This document shows, one piece after another, positions 11,307-22,300 of a stretch of DNA of 64,000 bases. Location: NCBI GenBank assembly GCA_043228905.1, contig JBHGNT010000005.1:20088001-20152000 (forward strand), written 5' to 3'. Made by a program: the position numbers and the translations under genes. The stretch comes from Azolla caroliniana (taxonomy: Eukaryota; Polypodiophyta). Positions within the stretch are counted from its first letter, which is position 1. The number at the start of each line of letters is the position of its first letter. The notes under the pieces were generated by a model. It saw only the letters and a program-made list of their open reading frames with translations, had not been told where the DNA came from and searched no databases.

Positions 11307-11614
11307 GAAAGGTTGTAATGTCGATGGAGTTTTAGGTCCACAGTCTCCGGGTCTAGGTACATGAGTGGTTGGAAGAGACAAAGTCGGAACATCACCGTCT
11401 AGAGAAGTTGTTGGAACTGGAAGAGAGACGCTTGCACAACATGTGGCAGCTTGAGCAAAACCAGTGTTGGCGGAAAGCCTTTGTCGAATGTCACCGGAAT
11501 TGGCAAGGCAATGAACGATTATTCGGAATTGGCAAGGCAACTTACTAGTGTTCCAGACCCGGATGGGACAAATGCAAGGGAAGCTGAAGTTCTAATGGAC
11601 GGGACCCTACTAGA

Positions 11615-11845
11615 TCACTGATGCCGTCAAGGGCACCTATCAATTGGGTACGTTAGCCGGAGAAATCTTAGCAAAGTGGGTCAATGGCTTTCACCTCAAG
11701 CCATATGTCAGGCCGACACCCCCTAACCCTTTCTCAGGAAAAAACCAAGAGGCCGACCAAGAAGATTCTACAGGGGAGGAAGTGAGAAAGACCTGGAAAG
11801 TTCCGACAAAATCAACCTCAGAAGGTGGACCCCCTCCGACTTGAG
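11615..11845 (+). pseudogene. C-terminal end of a gypsy integrase (element D)
   Basis: The + frame reads KGTYQLGTLAGEILAKWVNGF and then HLKPY, the characteristic end of Ty3/gypsy pol (GTY-L---G----W-NG-HLKPY), followed by a short charged tail and a stop at about 11845. The rest of pol is not seen upstream of it, so a deletion removed the RT and the integrase core. 11307-11614 shows nothing recognisable. Confidence 0.72.
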
Positions 11846-11899
11846 CTACAGAGGACAAACTGTAAATATTCTTGTACTATACATGTAAATTATCGTTCT

Positions 11900-13870
11900 C
11901 TTTTTCTGTTATACTTGCTTGAAAAAGAAGAAGCATTTAGAGCTATTTAAGAAAGACTTCATGCATGCACAACGCCCAAGAAAGGAAAGTACAACCTTGA
12001 CTCGACGTCTGGCGATTAATGGCCAAAAGGATCTTGAATCTAGGGCACGTTGTGGTTACTCAGGATACAAGGCAACCCCAAAAGACGCGAACACAAGGAA
12101 ACAATCTCATTTCTTACGAAGACGAAGTAGAAGGAGAACAGAAGAAGCAAGAGTCCTCACCACTGACACAAAGTGAACAACTCGTGCACAAGAAGCTCTT
12201 AGAGCATTCATTCTCGACAAAGTCGAAGAATAAAGCCGACTTCATCATATCGGGAGAAGTATGAAGGAGACAAAGTGGACTAGGAATTCTTGACAAGCGA
12301 AACCCTTAGAGCAGGCATTGTTGCTTTGCAGGCTGACAAAAAAGGTTTTGCCGGTCGTTGCCTAGTATTTTTCGGTACTATACCTACCTCGCTTGGCCGT
12401 GCTAGAGAAGAAGCTTTCGGAACCCACTCGGTCCCTAGCAGTAGAGACACAAATAGGGAAGCAGAGAACACTACAACTAGCTCATGTGATTGATGGTCGT
12501 TGCCTCAGAGATGTCGATAATTGTGGTGCCGGAGAAGATGGTGGCACTAATAACCGACAGGGCCACGACCGTGACTGGGAAAATACGAGAAGGGACGGCC
12601 TCCCAGATTGAGGAGGAGGAGGTTCTAGTCTACCAGGATATCCCACCGGCAATACACGAGATGGCCGCCATATTGCAATTTTGACACCACATATGAGCTG
12701 GTGGAATACTTAGCCCGACAACATGTAGCGGCAACAGCCAAGATGGCGGAGGAGCATGAGGACCGGCCGATGATACAGAGAGCCTTAGCCGGCAACATTG
12801 AAGCCGGAGAGGAAGCGGCATTGCACAAAATCGGCAGGAAATGGCAAGGGAAAATGAGCAATCTGGCAATTGAATTGCCGGTACTGAATATTGGCCTTCG
12901 TGGAAGTCCACCAAGAATTGGCGAAGATACGGACAACGGCCAAAGATATGGCCTATAAGAGAAAAATAGGTGATAAAAGGGGCAACACTAGAGGAGGGAC
13001 AATGGTGGGAGGCCACAGGAAAAATTCAAGCCTTGGAACAATGACATTTGCAAGAGGCCGAGGAGAGAGGGCAAGGCACACCTCTAGCGGTTACGGTAGC
13101 ACCTCGATCGCCACGGATCAAGCCTCGTGTAAAAAAAGAGCTAGAGATAAACTGGTAGGACCTAGAAGAGGCAAAGGCAAGACTCAACCGGAACCTACAA
13201 CAAACCATGGAGCATTACGAGAAGGAGCTCAATAAGATGCTCAAGAATTAAAGGCAGTTCGGCACACAGCTGATATGGGCCAGAGGAGAATCAGGCTTCT
13301 GTTGAGAAGGCATCGGCAATGACTGGACCAGCAAATTGAAGCAGCTCTGAATCGGGGATGGAAGGAATGGTCGGCACAAGCGGACGAATTGCAGATATTC
13401 AGAGCCCGACCAAGAAAATCGCCAGAAAGAGGGACAACTATAAAATGGACAGGGACAGCATCAAGTTGCTCAGGGAGGACTTAATGGAAACTTTTGAGTC
13501 CTTGGCCCAAACTCATTGCTCGGAAGTCAAGAAATTGATGGAAGAATTTTGAGGATGAACAGATGCAACTCACCATACACCTTGTGAAGTACAAACTGGA
13601 GCGGACTCGGTTCACGGACGAATCAATTGAACCCAACACAGAAAGAGAGTTGGAGACAGGAGGACTGGAGCAAGCTAAGAGGCAGAACCAATTGAGCAAA
13701 TCAAGCAGGTCAGAGAAAAGCGGGAAGAAGCCGACAGCCTAGCACAAGCCGAAGCTGAAAGAGGGCCACAACCCGAGTAGTCGGGTATGGATGATTCGAC
13801 GTGACAACAACAAGAATGGATGGAAGATTCAACACCTGGAATGGGGAAAGAAGGGCTGACTGTGGGAACA
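11900..13870 (+). other. 3' region of gypsy D with decayed charged coiled-coil-like reading frames
   Basis: There is no pol domain here. Several short + frames rich in Glu, Lys, Arg and Ala (for example EYLARQHVAATAKMAEEHE near 12700, and DLEEAKARLNRNLQQTMEH near 13160-13215) look like the remains of a coiled-coil protein cut by many stops. Some plant gypsy lineages carry an extra ORF between pol and the 3' LTR; this could be such an ORF, but no family is recognised. The region ends where the 5' LTR of copia C begins. Confidence 0.4.
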
Positions 13871-14301
13871 TGTTGAGAGGACAAGCTCAAGCGGATCCAA
13901 ATCGCCTGAAAAAACCAGAGCCAGATCGGTATCCGATTCGTATCCGAATTGAGGAGCCGGATCACTATCCAAAAACTAAATAGTGTGAACCGGTAGGTCG
14001 TTAGAGACCTAGGGTCTGAGCCTAGTACGTTGGCATATTCCTTGGGGTTAGTGTAGAAGCTCATTTATGAGCATCCAAGTAGTTATGGTACTTAGTGTTA
14101 GTCCATGTAAGAACTTGTATAAAAAGTGTTCTTTAGGAAATCATATGTACAGAGTGTTATTATTTTGAAATTAAGTTTGGTTATGCTCTCTCTCTCGTAT
14201 GTGTGTTAAGGTTTCCATTAAACCTTCATCTCTACTTTCTATGATCAGTTGCTATCTGGACAAGCTGGTTATCTTAGCTTCCACAAGCTATAGTTTTTAC
14301 A
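13871..14301 (+). repeat. 5' LTR of copia C
   Basis: 431 bp running TGTTGAG...TTTTTACA. It matches 34203-34671 over most of its length, with several substitutions and indels (the 3' copy is 469 bp, with a longer CT tract and an extra segment near 34305). A TATA-like TTGTATAAAAAG lies near 14115. Confidence 0.85.
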
Positions 14302-14314
14302 TGGTATTAGAGTG
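14302..14314 (+). other. Primer binding site of copia C (degenerate)
   Basis: TGGTATTAGAGTG directly follows the LTR. The usual copia site complementary to the 3' end of initiator tRNA-Met is TGGTATCAGAGC, so this copy carries a C-to-T change and a changed end. Confidence 0.75.
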
Positions 14315-14403
14315 TGAGGGTTAGAAATCCTTTGCTGCAGTTAGAAACCGTTAGGAAGATGAAAACCTAATTTCCAAAAAAAGAAAAAGACAAGAAGAAG
14401 AGA

Positions 14404-15225
14404 ATGGACCGAGGAATGGCTAGCTCACTCTCGATGGAGAAGCTGGACATATCCAACTATGCATCTTTGTCGTACAAGATGCACCAGTACCTGCTCAAGC
14501 ATGGCTACTGGAGTTATGTCGAAGGAGCTAATAATGTAGCACCTGACGCGACACACAGGGACTTTTCGACTTGGGAACAAGCGGCAAGCATGGTAATGTA
14601 CTGCTTCGCGTCTAGTGTCAGTGATCAGCTGCTCAGCCATATCCGAGACGCCAAGACACCAAAGGAAGCTTGGGGAAACCTGAAGGTCTTCGTCGTAAGC
14701 ACCACGGCTCAGAAGCTACAACTTCGACAAAAAGATATGTCGGTGGCCAACTACACGACCTGAATTAAAGACATCTGCGACTCACTTGTGTCTATGAATG
14801 TGGCCATCGAAGAAGATGAGCTGGTGTAGGTCTGTCTCGGGGGCCTGGCGTCAAAGTTCGGAGCATTCCGGACGGCGTTATGTACAAGGGAGAATACGCC
14901 TTCTTTTTTGGACTTACAACCGATGTTCCTTGTAGAGGAGAACCACACGAGTGCATCGACGAGCACGCACACCAACAACAAGATGTTGTACACGGAGGTA
15001 GATAGGCCCTATGGACGTGGAGGTCAAGGCGGATCAACGCGCAATGTAGGCGGGCGGCAAGAGCAGAATCAGAGTCACAAAGATGGTGCCGACAATAATT
15101 TTGGACCCTCCGAAAACAAGGGGAGTCAAAGCGGCTCCGGAAGGGTCGTGACAAAGAAAACGAGTGCTGGAAGAAAAGAGCCAATTTAGACAAAGTCAGA
15201 TCGAACTGGAAAGACGCAGACATGC
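14404..15225 (+). pseudogene. gag of copia C (broken)
   Basis: ATG at 14404 opens a copia gag related to that of A and B (YKMHQYLLKHGYWSY, WEQAASMVMY, TPKEAWGNLK). A TGA at 14761 and a TAG near 14827 interrupt it, and the frame from 14908 carries the C-terminal half. The zinc knuckle survives only as NECWKKRANLD in another frame near 15160-15190. No full product is possible. Confidence 0.82.
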
Positions 15226-15305
15226 ATCACCGATCACACTTCGTTAGAAGCTCGAAAGGAGCCGTCTCGGGACTGGCCCTCGTTATGAAGCATAAAGCCA
15301 ACTGA

Positions 15306-16623
15306 ATGGCTACATCCAACTCAAAGTCAAAGGAAGTTTGGTATGTGGACTTCAGAGCTTCAAACCACATGACGAACCACAAAGAGTGGTTCTCTTTTCT
15401 CGAGAAGCTGAAGAAGCCGGGGGTAGTCGAAACCGGAGACGACACCCCACATCCCATCAAGCACATCGAAGATGTCCCTCTGCGCCATGTCGGCCAGAAA
15501 GGAATCGTGAGGAACGTCCTACATGTTTCGGCGATCACCAAGAACTTGGTGTCGGTCGACCAGATCGTAGATCCAAGAATGCAGGTCTGATTCACTCACC
15601 ACAGATGCTTCATCGAGGAGGAAGGCCGGATCATCACGCAAGGGCACCGCTATGTTCGTGAAAGGGCAGAAGGTTGAGTCGGACATCGACCAATGGCATA
15701 AGCGGATAGGCCACATCAACATTCAGAAGCTTCAAGAGATGCAGTCAAAACATGTTGTTTCCAGACTGCCGAAGTTCAGTGGTCGGAAAGGTCAAATATG
15801 TGAATCTTGCCAGCTCGGGAAGCAACATAGGCTTCCATTCCGATGTGTGAGGACTGGCTCAAAACATGAGTATTGGCAAGAGTTGATATTTCGTCTCCTT
15901 CATCAATGATTTCAGTCGACAAACTTGGATCTATTTGATCGAGAAGAAGAGCGAAGTTTTCTCATGCTTCACGGACTTAAAGAATTATGTTGAACAAGAA
16001 ACCGAAAGGAATATCAAGTGTCTGAGATCGGATGGTGGAAATGAGTACTTTTCCAGCCAGTTCACTAGTTATCTACAGGCCAAGGGAATTCGCTGAAGCA
16101 AAATGGTGTGGCCGAACGTTGGAATTGGACGTTGGTAGAAGCAACAAAGGCAATGCTAGAAGAGAAGTGCATGCCCCGGATCTATTGGGCTGAAGCAATT
16201 CGAATTGTCGTCTACATACAGAATCGAACATCTGCCTCAGGGACAAAGGTGTCGCCGCACAAACTGTATTTCGAGTGGAAGCCGAATTTGGCACACCTTC
16301 AAGTATTCGGCGACATTGCGTATGTCCATGTCCCAGGTGAGAAGTGGAAGAAACTAGATGCCAAATCCGAGAAGTGTATCTTGGTTGGCTACTCTGACGA
16401 GCAAAACGGGTACAAATGCTTCAACCCCCGTTCGAAGCAAGTCCGAGTTAATCATGATGTTGTCTTTGACGAATCAGCATCCTGGTACTTCTCATCACCT
16501 GGACTCGAGCCGATTGTTGCGGATGAGGCAGCGGTATTCGAACAGCCGGATAGTCTAACTTCTCTCCGGATCAGTGGATTGAATGAGGACCGGTTGAGCC
16601 AAAGCGGTCAACTCGATGACTAG
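15306..16623 (+). pseudogene. protease-integrase of copia C (broken)
   Basis: The protease site reads V-D-F-R-A-S where D-S-G-A-S is expected (about 15340), so it is dead. The GAG-pre-integrase segment (WHKRIGHINIQKLQEMQSKH) begins at about 15690. The integrase core is split: RSDGGNEYFSSQF near 16028, then GVAERWNWTLVEATKAML from 16108, with a damaged ENGVAE border. The integrase C-terminus (KPNLAHLQVFGDIAYVHVP, KCILVGYSDEQNGYKCF) is open to 16623. Confidence 0.82.
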
Positions 16624-16629
16624 CAAGCG

Positions 16630-17242
16630 AGTAGTGAAGACTCAGTCATGCTCTCCCTACGTAAGGAACCAAGGAGACGGTTCATGCACAAAGAGAATGT
16701 GAAGAACAAGATGTCGGAATACGATACCAACAGAGATGACTCGGATCAGAGCGGATCCGACTCCGGAAGGAACGAAGACAGACCTTCGGAAACGAAGTTT
16801 GTGTCAGCCAAGAAGGCCAAGAAATCGGCGAACCAAGGATTGCGCCAATCCACCGGCCCAAAGCACCCCGCAACTTGATACGGATACAACGAGTATATAA
16901 CACATCATCATGCATACATGGTGAAGGTGGCAGTCGTGCGTGAGCCGAACAACTACGTAGAAGCGGTTAAGGATCCGAATCGGTAGAAGGCCATGGAGGA
17001 AGAGATGCACACGCTCACGGAAAATGAGACTTGGGACTTGGTGGACATACCGAAAGGAGTGAGCCGATCGGTTGTCGGTGGGTGTACAAAGTCAAATATA
17101 ATGCCGATGGCTCCCTCAACCCGTACAAGGCCCGATTAGTGGCGAAGGGTTACAGGCAACAACACAGAATCGATTATGATGAGACCTTCACACCGGTCAC
17201 GAAGATGACGACTGTACGTGTCTTGCTTGTGGTCGCAACGAA
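16630..17242 (+). pseudogene. linker and start of reverse transcriptase of copia C (truncated)
   Basis: A charged linker is followed by the start of [21 protein letters not shown] (about 16990) and [21 protein letters not shown] to [11 protein letters not shown] (17090-17240). At about 17242 the frame passes without a stop into the gag of gypsy F, giving a chimeric open frame 17031-17900. The catalytic YVDD part of C's RT is absent from the window. Confidence 0.8.
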
Positions 17243-18270
17243 TCAACAAGAGGCTAGCAACATGATGACGATGTTCGAGCGGATGATACAAGAACAACGC
17301 GCGATGTCAGATATTGCGGCGGCAATGGAGCGTCTCGTGCAACGGAACGGGCCATTCAACGGGAAGAATGTGTTACGTTATTTGTGGAACTACAAGGCGG
17401 AGATACTACGGTGTGGAATACCGGAAGGATTGCAAGTGACATCCTTCAATCGAGAGGCTATTGATGGGCTTCAAGGGAGTATCCACGGGGCAGCGCTTGA
17501 AGAAGCATTGAAGACCACGTTCGCTATCAAGGACTCCTCCAAGGCAACGCGAAGAGGATTCAAAGATTGGGTGGAAACACCGGACAAGGGGTTGAAGGTC
17601 CTCTATGTATTTTTGGCATTCGAAAGTCGATTCGGGAGGTTCTCCGCGAGAGATCAAGCTATCCTTGCACCAGACAAAGTGATCATGTTCTTACGAGTTG
17701 TGGACGTCTGGGACCGGAAAGATCTTGGAGTGCTTCTAGAGGATATGAATACTGAGAGTGGCCTCACCAATACATGGGAAAATGTGTGGGACATCGTCGC
17801 ACGATACACAAAGAGGGGGCAATGGCTTGGTAATGAAGAAAAGAGGGTTTCGGAACCAATTCCGAGAGCAAGAGCTGGATTGGAAGATCACCAACCATGA
17901 CCCCGGGAGACTACGGCCGAAAAGGGAATCAATGTGACCACGGTGGAGCAATTGTTGAAGGAGATGGAAAATCTCAAGATTGTCATGGTGAAGAAATCGG
18001 AAGACCATCCCACGAGTTCCAAGTATATGGATCGTTGGTGCATATGGTGCGATCACACCGAACATGATCGGAAAGATTGCGATGAGCACAAGGAGGCTCT
18101 ACGACGGGATCTCATCTACTACGAGGGAAATCGGATCCATTCAATGGACTCTTGGAAGCCACTTCGACCGAACTTCCGAAAAGGCAGCATGAAGAAGGTC
18201 CTAGGGGAGGAGATTGTGGAAAAAAGTAATTATGCGACAACCGCGGGAATATGTGTGGGAGACATCTAGG
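17243..18270 (+). pseudogene. gag of gypsy F
   Basis: The capsid region is open to 17900 ([30 protein letters not shown]-like and [13 protein letters not shown] segments). After a stop at 17898 the frame from 17934 has the zinc knuckle C-I-W-C-DHTE-H-DRKD-C (about 18040-18085). The N-terminal part of this gag resembles the N-terminus of the H protein (RFNGDDVPRFLEAYNAEM), suggesting H and F belong to related lineages. Confidence 0.75.
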
Positions 18271-18821
18271 GGAAAGTTGTCTTTCTAGCTGGAAGTGCTA
18301 GAAATCTCCGAGAAAACCGACTCTGATGAAATCCGAAGCACCACGTAAGGCATCTGAGAAGCTACGAGATGGGAGTGTGTCGTAGATAAGAATAGCATAT
18401 ATGCCTTATGTCAATTACATGAGGTGTATGTAGATGAGAAGCGACGGCGTAGAGATGATGCGACCGGACCATCGAAGATGCCAGAAAGCTAGAATTCCGA
18501 AAGGAAAGGAAAAGGAAAAATGACTACGACATTCAAACTGGCTTCGGACATCGAACAACAAACGGACTTAAAGAAGGTGTTCGAAGAGAGAATCCTTGAT
18601 AGTTCGGTGGAATTCTCCCTCTGAGAATTGCTCTGAATAGTGAAGAAAGAGTTCCATGACCTGGTCATGGATCTCGTGAAAAGAAAGAGGCAAGCTATGG
18701 AAGAATCAAATGCTCCAAGAGTGCAAATACCGTTCTAATGAACGATACAGAAATAGAGGATGAGATTCCGAACTCCCACTACACAAAGCCACACTTGGTA
18801 CGGGCAACTACGGAGACTCCA
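18271..18821 (+). pseudogene. gag-protease connector of gypsy F, interrupted at CTCCA
   Basis: A broken charged region leads to the frame ending HLVRATTETP at 18821. There copia G is inserted, duplicating CTCCA (18817-18821 and 24297-24301). The next codons of F lie at 24302-24307, and after H the frame resumes at 28909. Confidence 0.7.
18817..18821. repeat. Target-site duplication of copia G, left
   Basis: CTCCA is repeated exactly at 24297-24301 on the other side of G. It fixes the element ends as TG...CA and agrees with the restored reading frame of F. Confidence 0.85.
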
Positions 18822-18910
18822 TGATGTTGGAGACGAGGTCGTCTATGCGGAAGATCAAGAAGCATTCGATTGGTTCTTGAATACTTGCGTATGACAGTTT
18901 CTAGGTCGTT

Positions 18911-18955
<45 letters not shown>

Positions 18956-19126
18956 CACAAAAGACTTTCTATTCAATAGAAACAATAATACAACACCCAA
19001 CCTTACAAAAAGGTTACAAGGTCACTATATATAGAGACCGACTTAGGGCAACTACCCTTTATGCTAATTACACAAATGGCCCAAAGGGATAGTGTGAATA
19101 CGTCCATTATACACTTGTATTCGACA
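18822..19126 (-). repeat. 3' LTR of copia G
   Basis: On the - strand it reads TGTCGAATAC...CAACATCA. It contains a (GA)n microsatellite (18917-18955), a TATA region (+ strand CACTATATATAGAG near 19022) and polypurine sequence just outside. Its partner is 23997-24296. Confidence 0.9.
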
Positions 19127-19134
19127 CTCCCCCG
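19127..19134 (-). other. Polypurine tract of copia G
   Basis: On the - strand ACGGGGGAG ends directly at the LTR start TGTCG, as expected for the plus-strand primer. 19135-19319 is the short 3' untranslated part with nothing else seen. Confidence 0.8.
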
Positions 19135-19319
19135 TAATGGGCGTATACATGGGTTATCTAAGATTACAGGTATAGACTTAGGTTCTCGGACATATCAGCT
19201 TTGTTCGAGTCGGCAGGGTCCGAAGGCAGAAGACCGAACTGGTCGGGTCGGAACAGTTGAAGCCGATCATTAAGGAACTGATGTCGGTTGTCGGGAACCA
19301 TCCTGCTCTGTGTCCGGCT

Positions 19320-22300
19320 CTAACCGGACTGGTTTGTCGTTACGCCCATCTGATGCCGAAGAAACCGAAAGCGGTCTGCCGAAAGACACTTGGTCATTCC
19401 ATCTGCGACATTGTCGGTTGTGGATATTTTCTCTAGACCGATTTTCCCTGAAATGACGCAGTCCCGAACGAAGTGATATCGAACGTCGATATGTTTGGAG
19501 GCGTTGTGGTGAACCGGATTTTTTGACAAGGCAACAGCACCTTGACTGTCGCTGTAGACAACTGGAGCCGAGTCATGGTCGACTTGTCGAAACGTGTGCG
19601 CCAGCCGACCGAGCCACAAAGCTTCTTTTGCTGCGTCGGACGCAGCTACATATTCTGCTTCGGTCGTTGAGGTCGCTGTGCACTCCTGAAGTTTCGACTT
19701 CCACGAGATTGCTCCATTGCCGAATTTGAAGCAGTATCCGGTTGTTGATTTCCGACTGTCTGTACAGCCGGCGAAGTCCGAGTCGGTGTAACCGACTACG
19801 CCTGAGGTTCGGTTCGGACCGAAAAGAATGCCATGGTCTTTTGTGCCAGCCAGATATCTGAACACATGCTTGACTGCGTTCCAATGCGATCGGCCAGGAT
19901 TGTGCATAAATCTGCTAACGACTCCTACGGCATGAGAAATATCAGGTCGTGTCGCGACCATCAGGTACATAAGGGAGCCGACTGCCGGTGCATACGGTAC
20001 CGACTTCATATCTTCCCCCTCCGGGCCGGATGTCGGGCAGTCTCGCTGAGAGAGCCGAAGATTCATTGGGAGCGGGGTTGAAGCAGATTTGGCTGATTGC
20101 ATGTTGAAGCGTTCCAAGACACGTCGGATATAGTCGGTCTGAGACAAAAAAAGATGTCGTTTATCGCGATGCCGACTAATCTTCATGCCGAGTATGTGTC
20201 GTGCCGGACCGAGGTCCTTCATGGCAAACTTCAACCGCAGTTGCCGAAGGAGATCGGCAAGTTCGCCCGCGTGGCGTCCAGAAATTAGCATGTCGTCCAC
20301 GTAAATGATGAGGAAGATGGGTGATCCATCTTGAGCTGTGTTGGTGAAGAGACAATGGTCCTCATCGCTTTTGGAGAAGCCGATCGATTGGATGAAGTCG
20401 TCGAACTTCTTGTACCATTGTCGTGGTGCCTGTTTGAGGCCGTATAGACTCTTCCTGAGTCGGCAGACTAGATGTTCTTGGCCAGTTGCCACGAAGCCTT
20501 TTGGCTGCTCCATATAAATTTCCTCCTCGAGATCAGCATGGAGGAAGGCTGTTTTGACATCTAGCTGAATCAGCTCCAAGTTGTCGGCTGCCACTACGCC
20601 GAGTAGAAAACGAAGGGTTGTCATTTTCACCACTGGTGAAAAAATCTCGTCGAAGTCGACGCCATATTCTTGTCGGAAGCCCTTCGCAACTAATCTGGCC
20701 TTGTACTTTGGGGTGGTCGAATCAGACGTCTCTTTTAGTCGATAAACCCACTTGCAAGGAAGAGCACGTCGGTTCTTAGGTAATTCGACCAGATCCCAAG
20801 TCTTGTTTGCCCGAATGGAGTGCATTTCCGACTCCATCGCCAGATGCCAGGTGGCTGAATCGACAGATGTCGATGCTTCTTCGTAAGACGTCGGTTCGCC
20901 GGCGTCGGTGAAGAAAATTCCAGGAGAGTACCTCTCCGGAGGTTGCGACAGTCTCTCGGATCGTCGAGGTATGATTGGACTGGTCGCATCAGGTATCGTG
21001 GTCGGATGGTCCGAAAGCGGATTGTTCTGCTGTGCCGAGTCGGAGTTGTCCGAGTCGGTAGTGTAAGGTTCAGCTACCCGTGAAGCTGACCGTGTGTTGA
21101 GAGCGGGGCCTTCTTGAAGGGTCGGCACATCGGAAAATGTTACCCTTCGGACTTCGATCGGTTTTTCGACTGATGGATTCATAGCCGACTCGTTGAACAC
21201 AACGTCCGAACTTCGGACAATTTGTCTGCGTTCGGGATCCCAGAGTCGGTATCCCATTTCGCCGTCGGATCCATATCCAAGGAAAATGCATTTCCTGGAC
21301 CGAGGTGCAACTTTTCGGCGATCATCTTTCGGAATAAGGGCGTACGCCTCGCATCCGAAGATCCTCGGCTTGTCGTAATTCGGCTTACTGCCGATCCATC
21401 GTTCCTGAGGAATTTGAAGTCCTAGAGGTCTACTTGGCGACATATTGATTATGTGTACTGCCGTGAGTAGAGCCTCTGCCCAGAAGCCATCCGACAGTCC
21501 GGAGTGTTGGAGCATGGAAACTATCCGTTCTTGGATTGTCCGATTCATTCGCTCTGCAATCCCGTTTTGCTCCGGACTGTGTGGTGCCGTAAATTCTCGT
21601 CGGATGCCGCGTTGTCGGCAGAATTTGACGAATTCTTCTGATTTGAACTCTCCCCCATTGTCGGTCCGAAAGCATTTCAGTTTTCGGTCGGTTTGATTTT
21701 CTACCATAGCGAGCCAATCGGAGAAGATCGAGAAGACCCGATCTTTGGTGCGAATCGGATAAGCCCACACCTTTCGAGTCGAATCGTCAATAAAAGTGAC
21801 GAAGTAAGAGGCACCGCCGAGAGACTGATGCGGCATTGGGCCACAGACGTCCGAGTGGACCAAATCAAGAGGTCTCGTTTCTCTTGGTGCTGATGTCAGG
21901 TGTGATGCGGCTGCTTGTTTGCCATACTGGCAATGCTCGCAGAATTGATGGTCGGAGAAGGAGAGTTTAGGGATGTATCCGGCTCTAGATAGATGCGTAA
22001 TGCCGGCCTTGCTGAGGTGTCCTAATCTTCTGTGCCATAGTGATGACACAGGAATATCCACCAAAAACAGGTTACCCTCTCTGAGCGTAACATGTAACGG
22101 ATACAGTGAGTGTATCTTGGGTCCTCTAGCAAGCAGGAGGTTCCCCCTGTGGAGTGTCCACCCTCCCGAAGAAAAACCGGCACGAATGCCGTCTTCATCT
22201 AGTTGTCCGACTGAGATCAATGGCCTTGAGAGCTCGGGTACATGTCGGACATTGTGGAGTACAAGTGTAGAGCCACCTGCAAGGTTGAGCTCTACTGTGT

